Assembly (NCBI GenBank): GCA_947627215.1
Contig: CANQVD010000034.1
Location: 1 to 40,438, forward strand
From: an uncultured Eisenbergiella sp.
GTDB lineage: Bacteria > Bacillota > Clostridia > Lachnospirales > Lachnospiraceae
DNA length: 40,438 nt
Reading direction: 5' to 3'
Positions 1-6,833 of the stretch are shown here, piece by piece. The stretch's first letter is position 1, and every line of letters begins with the position of its first letter. The translations under genes were made by a program, and so were the position numbers. The notes under the pieces are model-generated. The model was not told where the DNA came from, ran no database searches, and saw only the letters and a list, made by a program, of their open reading frames with translations.

Positions 1-29
1 CTTTCTCTGCACCCTGTACGGCAGCTACC

Positions 30-359
30 CTATTTCAGTTTGTAGGTTGATACTGTTTTATGCGTAGCTACCGTCGGTTCCGTCCCTTTCTGTCCCTTTT
101 CGTTTCGTTTTGCGTCCTCCACATTTGCGAAGTTTTTGATCGCTTCAATGTCCTCTGCTGCAAGTTCTCCAATGATACGGCTGTGCCAGCCGCCTTCCTC
201 CAGTTCGATCCGCTCCACTTCATATTTCCACGCATTATAAAACAAGCCGCACAGCAGGGATAAAAGCAGGGCAGAAATAAATGCCGCAATCGTAACGGAC
301 CAACCGGCCGAACGATTGTTTTTAATGTAGCTGGATGAATAATCTTTCCACATATCCAT
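30..359 (-). pseudogene. Truncated FtsX-like ABC transporter permease (N-terminal fragment)
   Basis: 109 residues remain of what should be a permease of several hundred. Residues 1-45 look like the start of an FtsX/MacB-type permease: a short basic cytosolic N-terminus, then one membrane segment at about residues 22-44, then the beginning of an extracellular domain. After about residue 87 the sequence turns into a low-complexity Lys/Thr-rich tail that does not look like the family, and a TAG stop follows at 30-32. Its ATG overlaps the stop codon of the ATPase gene by one base (TAATG), so it is translationally coupled to it and should be its membrane partner. The family exports or removes membrane-active peptides and drugs. 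Either a rearrangement replaced the rest of the gene, or the window ends at an assembly junction. The remnant is unlikely to work alone. Confidence 0.7.
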
Positions 360-1039
360 TACCTCCGCCGTTCATCACTGACGAGGCGCCCGTCCTCGAT
401 CGTAATGATGCGTTCTGCCGCCATAGCAACCTTTTCGTCATGGGTGATCAACAGAATGGTCTGTTCCAGATTGCGGTTGGAAAGCTTCAGCATGTCAACG
501 ACTTCTTTGGAGTTTTTCTGGTCGAGATTTCCGGTCGGTTCATCTGCCAGAAGCAGGGCAGGCCGATAAATCAGGGCGCGTGCAATCGCAACTCTCTGCT
601 GCTGGCCGCCGGATAACTGGTTCGGCAGAAGATCGAGTTTATCAGCGATTCCAAGAGAGCCTACAATCTTATCAAAATACTCTTTATTTGGTTTTTTCTT
701 ATCAAGCGCAAGCGGCATTAAAATGTTTTTCCGCGCCGTGAGAGTGGGGATCAGGTTATAAAACTGATATACCAGTCCTACCTTCCTGCGGCGGAAGATC
801 GCTGCCTGTGTCGGATTCAGTTTGGAGAGATCGGTTCCGTCTATGATGACCTTTCCATCCGTAGGTTTGTCCACGCTCCCAAGAATATGCAGCAGCGTGG
901 ACTTACCTGACCCGGAAGCCCCAAGGATTGCCACAAATTCTCCTTTACTCACAGATAGATCAATTCTGTCAAGTGCTACTGCCTGATTCCCTCCAGAGCC
1001 ATATACCTTCCTGACTCCCTCACATTTTAAGATTTCCAT
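359..1039 (-). CDS. ABC transporter ATP-binding protein, FtsX/MacB/BceA type
   Basis: Cytosolic ATPase of an ABC transporter, 226 residues, the normal length for this class. Visible motifs are the Walker [10 protein letters not shown] near residue 40, the Q-loop region (LVYQFYNL), the signature [10 protein letters not shown], the Walker [13 protein letters not shown] and the H-loop LLITHDE. The GNLD after Walker B is typical of ATPases that pair with FtsX-like permeases (BceA, MacB, LolD, CprA type). It follows the kinase gene after about 110 bases and is coupled to the permease fragment downstream. The start at 1039 has an AAAGGAG ribosome binding site in front. Because the partner permease is broken here, the ATPase may lack its membrane component unless an intact copy exists elsewhere. 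Confidence 0.9.
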   Translation of the reverse strand: MEILKCEGVRKVYGSGGNQAVALDRIDLSVSKGEFVAILGASGSGKSTLLHILGSVDKPTDGKVIIDGTDLSKLNPTQAAIFRRRKVGLVYQFYNLIPTLTARKNILMPLALDKKKPNKEYFDKIVGSLGIADKLDLLPNQLSGGQQQRVAIARALIYRPALLLADEPTGNLDQKNSKEVVDMLKLSNRNLEQTILLITHDEKVAMAAERIITIEDGRLVSDERRR

Positions 1040-1149
1040 TTTGATGTTCTCCTTTCATTTGTGCGCTTGTCTTTCAGAATTGCGCTTCCTGTCGAGGGAC
1101 GAATCCTTCCTGCCTTTACAAGTACATTGTATCAAATGAAAATTACAAC

Positions 1150-2334
1150 TCAGTGACAGTAGAAGCGAATTTCAAAAATAGCGCCTCCGCCGGGCCTGTT
1201 TTTGGCCCGTATCGTCCCGTTTTGACGTTCTATGATCTCTTTTGCCAGGGCAAGTCCGATCCCGATCCCGCCCTCATGGGCATTTTGGCCCCGATAAAAC
1301 CGCTCAAAGATGTGCGGCATATCTTCCTTCGCAAACCCTTTCCCTTCATCCCAGATCAGGATTTCCGTGTATAGCGGATTCTGGGCATAGGAACAATGGA
1401 CAGCGCCACCGGCTGTATGCTCCATGCAGTTTTTCATCAGATTCATGATTGCTTCCATTGTCCAGTCCATATCCACGGAAATGAACATTTCCCCCTGTTC
1501 CGGGATCTCAATGGAAGTGCCCGAACCGCGGAAAAGCTCCTGTAAGTTATCCGCCGCAAGAACAAGGAGCGTAAAGACATCCGTTTCCTCTTTTTGCAAA
1601 AGCAATGTTCCGGCGTCAAGCCGGGACAGGATCAGCAGAGCTTCTTCCAGATAAGTTAATCGGGAGAGCTGTTTTTCTACCTGTTCCAGAGCGCCGGGGT
1701 CGAAATCCTGCTTCATCCTCTGGGACGCCAGAGAAATAGCCGTAATCGGCGTTTTGATCTGATGCGCGATATTGGATAAATTTTCCGCAAAATCATTTTT
1801 AGCCTTTACAGCCTGATCTTTTGTTTGATAGAGGAATGTCACGGTTTTATAAATTTCATCCTCCAGCCTGGAAAAATCGTCCTCTCCCGAAGCGGACAGG
1901 ATCAGTGCTTTTCCGTTGTTTACCTGTTCCAGATATTCAGCTAAATCCCTGATTTTCCTGTTTTCCATCCTGTTTCGATAAAGGAACGTGAAAAGGAAAA
2001 GGGAAGCTCCTGCTGACAATCCGGCCGCTGCAAAGAAAGCAATCTGTTTGTAATGAAAGTCCGAAAAATCAGATACCTGATACCCAAGCGAGGACAATAC
2101 AGGATCTTCCAAAAGGCCGTCTTCGTTTCCCTCTGTATATTCCTTTAATGCGGCGGATATGATTTTCTGCGTTTCCGGGTCCTGCTCGATTACTTCGCAG
2201 CAGACCGCGTTTACCAGATCAAAGGCTGTCCTGCTGTAATGATAGGAAACCAGCCATGCGGCGACAGCGGCAGAAATAAAACTGACAGATAATACAAATC
2301 CCAAAGTGACAAATACATTCTTACGGCTGCTCAT
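1150..2334 (-). CDS. Sensor histidine kinase, two-component, OmpR-partner class
   Basis: Membrane-bound sensor kinase of 394 residues. A first membrane segment lies near residues 8-30, an extracellular loop of roughly 65-70 residues follows, then a second segment near 96-120. The dimerisation helix carries the phospho-accepting His in IAHQIKTP (about H191). The N box is NLMKNCMEHT; the ATP lid contains DEGKGF and the glycine-rich GIGIGLALAK. The start was placed at the ATG at 2334 because it overlaps the TGA of the regulator gene (ATGA), the usual coupled arrangement; an upstream ATG at 2382 is in frame but lies well inside the regulator gene. BceS-type intramembrane kinases have almost no extracellular loop, so this one probably has its own ligand-sensing domain. 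It should phosphorylate the regulator encoded directly upstream. Confidence 0.9.
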   Translation of the reverse strand: MSSRKNVFVTLGFVLSVSFISAAVAAWLVSYHYSRTAFDLVNAVCCEVIEQDPETQKIISAALKEYTEGNEDGLLEDPVLSSLGYQVSDFSDFHYKQIAFFAAAGLSAGASLFLFTFLYRNRMENRKIRDLAEYLEQVNNGKALILSASGEDDFSRLEDEIYKTVTFLYQTKDQAVKAKNDFAENLSNIAHQIKTPITAISLASQRMKQDFDPGALEQVEKQLSRLTYLEEALLILSRLDAGTLLLQKEETDVFTLLVLAADNLQELFRGSGTSIEIPEQGEMFISVDMDWTMEAIMNLMKNCMEHTAGGAVHCSYAQNPLYTEILIWDEGKGFAKEDMPHIFERFYRGQNAHEGGIGIGLALAKEIIERQNGTIRAKNRPGGGAIFEIRFYCH

Positions 2335-3002
2335 ATTGTATCCTCCATACGATAGCCCACGCTTCGGATCGTTTTCAGGCACGCCGGCTGTGAAAGCTTA
2401 TCACGGAGCCGTTTCATCGTAACCGTCAGGGTGTTATCATTCACATAACTGCCATTCACATCCCATACCTGTTCCAGGATTTTTTCTCTGGTGACGGTTC
2501 TTCCCTTGTGCTGCATCAGATACAATAAAAGCTGATACTCCGCTGTACTTAAAAATATTTCTTCCGAATTATAAAATACAGCATGGAGATTTTGATCGAT
2601 CCTGATGCCATCACAGGAGAGATACTGCTCTGTCACGTTTCCGGTTCTGCGAAGTACCGCAAGAAGTCGCGAATACAATACCTCTAATTCAAATGGTTTT
2701 ACCACATAATCATCCGCGCCGCTCTTGAAGCCCGAAACAATATCCGTACTGTTGCCGCGGACGGTCAAAAAGATAACGGGCAAATCTTTCCAATGACCGC
2801 GAATCCACTGACACAAATCATCCCCGCGGCCGTCCGGCATATTCCAGTCCAATAGAACGCAGGACGGAACATGATCTTTGATATGCTGCCGGGCCCTGGC
2901 GAGAGTTGTGCAGATCGTTACATGAAAATTTTTATGTTCCAGATATTCCTTTACAGCGAGTGCGATGTTCGGATCATCCTCAATATAATATAAATCCACC
3001 AT
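2331..3002 (-). CDS. Response regulator, OmpR/PhoB family
   Basis: 223-residue DNA-binding response regulator. The receiver domain has the acidic pair EDD at residues 8-10, the phospho-acceptor Asp in LLDWNMPDG (about D52), the Thr of FLTVRG and the Lys of VVKPFELE. A C-terminal winged helix follows (about residues 125-220), with the recognition-helix region near NDNTLTVTMKRLRDKL and the wing IRSVGYRM. The chosen start at 3002 has GGGAGAG six bases upstream; an in-frame ATG at 3056 would add 18 residues without family similarity. It is the first gene of the minus-strand operon regulator-kinase-ATPase-permease. It probably activates the operon in response to a membrane-active compound, as in the BceRS and CprRK systems. 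Confidence 0.9.
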   Translation of the reverse strand: MVDLYYIEDDPNIALAVKEYLEHKNFHVTICTTLARARQHIKDHVPSCVLLDWNMPDGRGDDLCQWIRGHWKDLPVIFLTVRGNSTDIVSGFKSGADDYVVKPFELEVLYSRLLAVLRRTGNVTEQYLSCDGIRIDQNLHAVFYNSEEIFLSTAEYQLLLYLMQHKGRTVTREKILEQVWDVNGSYVNDNTLTVTMKRLRDKLSQPACLKTIRSVGYRMEDTI

Positions 3003-3059
3003 GGCAAATTCTCTCCCGATCGGTTCGTAAATACCAGTATAAAGAAACCCTTTCATTCT

Positions 3060-3093
3060 ATTATAGCAGATAAAAATGACAGTTTGGTGACAG
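3060..3093 (-). promoter_or_regulatory. Promoter -10 and direct-repeat operator of the two-component operon
   Basis: Reading the minus strand, a perfect TATAAT lies at 3065-3060, about 57 bases before the regulator start. Just upstream are two copies of the hexamer read as TGACAG on the plus strand, at 3077-3082 and 3088-3093, exactly 11 bases apart. Direct repeats spaced by one helical turn next to a poor -35 are the usual binding pattern for OmpR-family activators, so this is a likely autoregulation site. The repeat and the -10 are seen; binding is inferred. Confidence 0.5.
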
Positions 3094-3170
3094 ACTTCAT
3101 ACAGCTATCGTGTTAAGTCTGCCGGGGTAAGAATGGAGTGGGGAGGCAATGAAGAGTATGGAGACACATC

Positions 3171-3220
3171 GGGGCCCCGCATGCGGACTCCGGCCAAACG
3201 CCGGGCCGCGGCGGGGCCCC
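3171..3220. repeat. GC-rich inverted repeat between operon promoter and gene remnant
   Basis: The arms GGGGCCCCGC (3171-3180) and GCGGGGCCCC (3211-3220) are perfect inverted copies 30 bases apart, and each arm is itself largely palindromic. The spacer is also very GC-rich. It lies just after the 3' end of the minus-strand 4Fe-4S remnant, where a terminator might once have been, but there is no T-run. Confidence 0.5.
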
Positions 3221-3248
3221 GGGAACGGTAAAAGATGGAACGTTTTCT

Positions 3249-3540
3249 TCAGGCGTTCAACTGGTGCGCAAAAGCGGACATCGCTTCGGAAATCCGGATC
3301 TGCTGGGGGCAGACTCGCTCGCAGGAACGGCAGCCGATGCAGGCGGAGGGCTGTTTTTCCGCAGGGACCGCCATCAGCGCCATCGGGGCGATAAACCCGC
3401 CGCCCGTGCGCAGCGCTTCCATTTCCGGCCCGTTCAGCGGTCTGTCAGTTTCAAAGGTGCGGATATTTTCCTGAAGCTGTTCCAGGGATGTAAAAGATAT
3501 ATGCCTGACAGTGGACCGGAGCTGCCATGTGTAGGTATGC
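3249..3540 (-). pseudogene. C-terminal remnant of a 4Fe-4S aldo/keto reductase
   Basis: Translating the minus strand from about 3540 to the TGA at 3251-3249 gives an open stretch of about 95 residues with no usable start codon at its head. Its second half contains the ferredoxin-like cluster motif CIGCRSCERVCP followed by QQIRISEAMSAF. This matches the C-terminal iron-sulfur tail of ferredoxin-type aldo/keto reductases, with the LEQLQENI helix that normally precedes it. The TIM-barrel portion (about 250 residues) is missing; upstream sequence becomes unrelated within about 100 codons. It is not a fragment of the intact reductase gene at 32892, whose tail carries a different sequence with two such motifs. 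A very short free-standing ferredoxin-like gene is the alternative, but no start codon with a ribosome binding site supports it. Confidence 0.6.
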
Positions 3541-3662
3541 TTGCGGTTTTTTGAACCGTGGGGAAGAATTGAATTGTAAACCTGGACGGAATTCGGTATA
3601 ATAAAATTACCGGGGAAGATCGTTACTGTATTTTACGCAAAAGTTAAGGGAAAGGCGGTAAA

Positions 3663-4517
3663 ATGGCGCAGACGACACCGAAACGAAAGATAAAAGACAG
3701 TGTTTTTACGAACCTGTTTCAGGATAAGAAATATCTGCTGCGGCTGTATAAGGCTCTCCATCCGGAGGACAGCGGCGTGACAGAAGATGACATAAAGGAT
3801 GTTACCATTAAGCACATACTGGTGGATGCAGATTATAATGACCTTGGGTTCTCAGTCGGCGACAGATTGGTCATATTGGTGGAGAGTCAGTCCAGTTGGA
3901 TGCTGAATATCATTATCCGTGCGCTGATGTATTTGATACAGACTTATCATGATTATTTTAAGCGTACCAGGCAGAATCTGTATGGAAGTAAGAAAGTGAA
4001 TATGCCAAAACCTGAAATGTATGTGATATTTACGGGTGAAAAGCCGGAAAATCCGCCGGATGTCATATCACTTTCCAGGGATTTCTTCGCCGGCGAGAAG
4101 ATGGCTATAGATGCGGAAGTCCGGGTATTGTATCAGGAGGATGAAAGCAACATCATAGGGGAGTATATTATTTTCTGCAAGGTGTATAATGAGCAGAGAA
4201 AGAAATACGGTCAGACAAAGGAGGCCGTATTGGAAACGATCCGTATCTGCAAAGACAGGAACGTGTTGAAAGAGTATCTGGAAAGCAGGGAAAAGGAGGT
4301 TGTGGATATTATGATGACATTGTTTGATGATGAGCAGGTTTTGGAAGCATATGCAAAAGATATTGAAGATAATACTGCACACAGAGAGGCAAGGAGAACT
4401 GCCGAAAGGATGATAAAGGACGGCGAACTTACTCTTGAAAAGATTGCAAGTTATGTACCCTCACTGTCAATGGACGAATTGAAGCAGTTGGAAGCAGAGA
4501 TCATGCAGATGGCATAA
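3663..4517 (+). CDS. Rpn-family recombination-promoting nuclease / PD-(D/E)XK transposase-like protein
   Basis: 284 residues. The N-terminal half matches the PDDEXK_2/Rpn family: a KIKDSVFTNLFQDKKYLLRLY opening, an acidic residue in VGDRLVILVESQSS (the D...ExQ part of the nuclease core, near residues 75-85), and a conserved stretch with ARALMY-like and EMYVIFTG segments. The C-terminal third is helical and charged, with ERMIKDGELTLEKIA typical of family members in Clostridia. Biochemically studied relatives (RpnA) are DNA endonucleases that promote RecA-independent recombination; most relatives are uncharacterised. GGAAAGGCGG lies just upstream of the ATG. It appears to be a single-gene unit, and its position next to a decayed reductase fragment fits a region of past rearrangement. 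Confidence 0.75.
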   Translation: MAQTTPKRKIKDSVFTNLFQDKKYLLRLYKALHPEDSGVTEDDIKDVTIKHILVDADYNDLGFSVGDRLVILVESQSSWMLNIIIRALMYLIQTYHDYFKRTRQNLYGSKKVNMPKPEMYVIFTGEKPENPPDVISLSRDFFAGEKMAIDAEVRVLYQEDESNIIGEYIIFCKVYNEQRKKYGQTKEAVLETIRICKDRNVLKEYLESREKEVVDIMMTLFDDEQVLEAYAKDIEDNTAHREARRTAERMIKDGELTLEKIASYVPSLSMDELKQLEAEIMQMA

Positions 4518-4557
4518 GAATATATGCGCAAAACAGAATAAAATATCGCGATTGCGA

Positions 4558-4602
4558 AAGAACTGTGACATAATGCTGTCATGGTTCTTTTGTTATACTG
4601 GA
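4558..4602 (+). promoter_or_regulatory. Dyad operator with extended -10 promoter, WYL gene
   Basis: GAACTGTGACA (4561-4571) and TGTCATGGTTC (4578-4588) form an imperfect dyad, 9 of 11 positions paired, around a 6-base centre. Directly after it is an extended -10, TG at 4592-4593 and TATACT at 4595-4600, so the dyad sits over the -35 region, which has no good -35 hexamer. Nearly the same 45 bases, with two differences, occur at 19076-19120 before the ABC-2 exporter operon. An operator for the WYL regulator encoded just downstream is the natural reading. Confidence 0.65.
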
Positions 4603-4626
4603 TCCGAAAGGGCCGCATCGGGTCCG

Positions 4627-4689
4627 GGAAAGACCGCAGTTGCTTCAGGAAAGACTGAGGCGGTTTCAGAAAAAGCTGAGGCGGCTTCT
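4627..4689 (+). repeat. Three 21-bp imperfect tandem repeats in the WYL leader
   Basis: Three head-to-tail 21-base units begin at 4627, 4648 and 4669, starting GGAAAGACCGC, GGAAAGACTGA and GAAAAAGCTGA. They fill the untranslated leader between the operator and the WYL start codon. The unit length is a multiple of three and one frame is open from an ATG at 4572 to a TGA at 4708. That ATG lies upstream of the predicted transcription start and has no ribosome binding site, so translation is doubtful. Confidence 0.6.
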
Positions 4690-4728
4690 GAAATGCTTTG
4701 CCGGACATGAGCGCAGAAAGGATGCAAT

Positions 4729-5652
4729 ATGAAGATCGACAGACTGCTGGGCCTTGTTGTTTATCTGCTGAATCACGGGCGGACCTCCGCGCAGAAGCTG
4801 GCGGAGGAATTTGAGGTTTCCCCGCGGACCATCGTGCGGGATCTGGAAGCGCTGGACCGGGCCGGGATCCCGATCCAGTCCTTTTACGGCGCGGACGGCG
4901 GATATCAGATCATGGATACGTATGTTCTGGACAGACAGGTTGCCACAAGCCGCGATTACGCATGGATCGTTGCCGCTCTGCAGGGATTGGTCAGCGCCTA
5001 CGCCAGCAAAAATCTGGAGCAGACGTTGGCGAAGATCAGATGTCTGAATGATACGGAAAGTCCGACGGTTTCCGTCGATCTGTCTGTGGCGCGAGAGGAC
5101 GGCGGGATCGATGAACAACTGGCGCTTCTGGAGGGCGCCATCGTGAGAAGGCATGCGGTCCGTTTTTCTTATACCAACGGCCGCGGCGAGGAGAAGGAGA
5201 TCCAGGCGGAGCCGGTCCGTCTCCAGTACAAATGGTACAACTGGTATCTGATCGGATACTCGGAAAAACATCAGGATTACCGCATGTTCAAGCTGGTCCG
5301 TATGGAACATCTGCAGGAAACGGAGATCGCGAACACGAAGGAGCATGCGCTTTCGGACATAAACATAGAAGCGGATTACAGCGACAGGATCCGGGTCAGG
5401 CTGTACGCGAGGGCATCCGTTCGGGCAGGGTGCAGGGAGTATCTGAACGGACAGATCACGCGGGAGTATGAAAATGGCGATTTCGAATATTGCTTTTCGG
5501 TGCCGGAGCATGAGACCTTTTGGTTCGGCGCACTCCTTTCCTTCGGCAGTCAGGTCCGGGTCCTGGAACCGGAGAGGATTCGGGAGAGGATTCTGCGGAC
5601 CTGTGAGGAGATCCGGGTGGAGTATGAGAAATATCAGAAAGAGATGTCATGA
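4729..5652 (+). CDS. WYL-domain transcriptional regulator, YafY/DeoR-like HTH
   Basis: 307 residues. Residues 1-60 are a DeoR/HTH_11-type winged helix (AQKLAEEFEVSPRTIVRDLEAL). Residues about 135-205 are a WYL domain with the diagnostic YKWYNWYLIGY segment followed by DYRMFKLVRM. The C-terminal part (about 220-300) is the WCX extension. WYL domains bind ligands, often nucleotides or nucleic acids, and tune DNA binding by the HTH; ligands for this subgroup are not known to me. The ATG follows AGAAAGGATGCAAT. The gene has its own dyad operator and repeats upstream and terminators behind, so it is probably autoregulated. Because the same operator lies before the ABC-2 exporter at 19166, that operon is its likely target. 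The function as a regulator is firm; activator versus repressor is not decidable here. Confidence 0.9.
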   Translation: MKIDRLLGLVVYLLNHGRTSAQKLAEEFEVSPRTIVRDLEALDRAGIPIQSFYGADGGYQIMDTYVLDRQVATSRDYAWIVAALQGLVSAYASKNLEQTLAKIRCLNDTESPTVSVDLSVAREDGGIDEQLALLEGAIVRRHAVRFSYTNGRGEEKEIQAEPVRLQYKWYNWYLIGYSEKHQDYRMFKLVRMEHLQETEIANTKEHALSDINIEADYSDRIRVRLYARASVRAGCREYLNGQITREYENGDFEYCFSVPEHETFWFGALLSFGSQVRVLEPERIRERILRTCEEIRVEYEKYQKEMS

Positions 5653-5664
5653 CCATCGATATGG

Positions 5665-5699
5665 AGGAGAGGAAGCGGTAAAGATATCTCCTGTTTTTT
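5665..5699 (+). terminator. Rho-independent terminator after the WYL gene
   Basis: Stem AGGAGA (5665-5670) pairs with TCTCCT (5687-5692), followed by G and six Ts. The loop is long (16 bases), so this is a moderate candidate; a stronger hairpin follows at 5737. Confidence 0.45.
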
Positions 5700-5736
5700 G
5701 AATTAAAAGAAAGTGTATGGATTCCATAAGACAGCG

Positions 5737-5778
5737 AAACGGCGATGCTGGGTTAAACAGGCATTTGCCGTTTTTTTT
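5737..5778 (+). terminator. Rho-independent terminator, strong
   Basis: AAACGGC and the following bases (from 5737) pair with GCATTTGCCGTTT (to 5773), then a run of eight Ts. It isolates the catabolic operon that starts at 5801 from the WYL transcript. Confidence 0.7.
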
Positions 5779-5800
5779 GTAACAGGGATTGGAATCACAA

Positions 5801-5861
5801 AATAATCCTTGTTTCTCACAAATGGGTCCAGTTACATGCCTGCCGGGCAATTATAAAATAG
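5801..5861 (+). promoter_or_regulatory. Promoter/operator A of the sugar-acid operon
   Basis: AATAATCCT (5801-5809), TCCAGTTACAT (5827-5837) and TATAAAAT (5852-5859) occur in the same order and with identical spacing at 12514-12574 before the sugar importer operon. TTACAT can serve as -35 with TAAAAT as -10 at 16 bases; upstream AATAATCCT is a candidate activator half-site. The YesN-type regulator encoded between the two operons is the likely binder (inference). Confidence 0.65.
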
Positions 5862-5915
5862 AATATGAAGTATGAAGCGGTGTGGGAGCGGTGTCCGAAT
5901 TTTAAGGAGGGGATT

Positions 5916-6833
5916 ATGGAAATCAATAGAAAAGAGGACATTCTTTTTTTAACAAAAGAGTGGGCGGGTGAGCGGTTCGAGGATGGGCGGCCAAAGGTCA
6001 GTGACGGGTTATTGGAACGGCTGAAAAATGTTACGACAGAAGAAGCGGTTATGGCTATGCTCAGCAAAGGATATAAACACCAGTTTGAAGGCGACTTGAA
6101 AAGTATACATTCAGAGATACGGCTGGTCGGCCGTGCCGTAACTGCCATATTGGTGCCTACGCGGCCGGATGTACATATGAATATGCTGGAAAAGGGCCGC
6201 ACACAGGATGGACGTCATGGTTTTTTTAATCAGTGGGTGATAGAAACCCTGGTGGAGCGGGATGTGCTCGTTGTAGATATGTGTGACCAGATCCTGTATG
6301 GCACTTATGTCGGCGGCAATCTTTCCACGGCGATCAAAACCCGTACGAAGAGCGGCGGCGCGGTTATTTGGGGCGGTATTCGTGATCTGGAACAGATTGT
6401 AAAAATCCCGGATTTTCAGATCTATTATCGCGGGGTAGACCCTACTCCGATCGGGGATGTGATGATGACCGGTATGAATATGCCTTGCCGCATCGGACAT
6501 GCGGTCTGTCTGCCGGGAGATGTCGTGCTGGGCACGGTCAGCGGCGTAACCTTTATTCCGGCGCATCTTGCAGAATTTGTTGCCTGTACGGCTGAAAAAG
6601 CCCATATTAAGGATGTCTTTGGCTTTGAGCGTCTGGCCAGCAAAACATATACACCTTCTCAGATCGATAATGCGTGGAATGAAGCGATCATGGATGATTT
6701 CATGAACTGGCTTGCTACGTCTGATGCAGCGAAAAATTACCGGCACCTGACATGGGAAAAAGAAATGGAGGAGGCTAAGAATCCTGGAAAGAAGCGGGAA
6801 TTTAATGGCTTGGTGGGATATAGCTATTGTTGA
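5916..6833 (+). CDS. RraA-family protein, aldolase/decarboxylase-like, long variant
   Basis: 305 residues, longer than the usual 160-240 for RraA/HMG-aldolase relatives, with about 70 extra residues in front and about 60 behind the core. The core has GGAVIWGGIRDLEQI, matching the family motif in which Arg and Asp bind substrate and divalent metal, followed by DFQIYYRG and MPCRIGHAVCLPGDVVLGTVSGVTFIP. In most relatives the last motif reads GD....D..GV; the second Asp is Thr or Val here. Known functions are class II pyruvate aldolase (HMG/CHA aldolase), oxaloacetate decarboxylase and RNase E inhibition (RraA). The sugar-acid neighbours argue for aldolase-like carbon-carbon cleavage. The ATG at 5916 follows AAGGAGGGGATT; an upstream in-frame ATG at 5865 has no such site. 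First gene of a three-gene operon whose next start codon follows its stop directly. Confidence 0.75.
   Translation: MEINRKEDILFLTKEWAGERFEDGRPKVSDGLLERLKNVTTEEAVMAMLSKGYKHQFEGDLKSIHSEIRLVGRAVTAILVPTRPDVHMNMLEKGRTQDGRHGFFNQWVIETLVERDVLVVDMCDQILYGTYVGGNLSTAIKTRTKSGGAVIWGGIRDLEQIVKIPDFQIYYRGVDPTPIGDVMMTGMNMPCRIGHAVCLPGDVVLGTVSGVTFIPAHLAEFVACTAEKAHIKDVFGFERLASKTYTPSQIDNAWNEAIMDDFMNWLATSDAAKNYRHLTWEKEMEEAKNPGKKREFNGLVGYSYC

Noticed and set aside
1-100. Group II intron or insertion-sequence end disrupting the permease
   Set aside because: No intron domain V sequence, terminal repeats or transposase could be recognised in the short stretch available.
4572-4710. Small leader peptide made of 7-residue repeats (from the 21-bp units)
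   Set aside because: Its ATG lies inside the operator, upstream of the predicted transcription start, and has no ribosome binding site.
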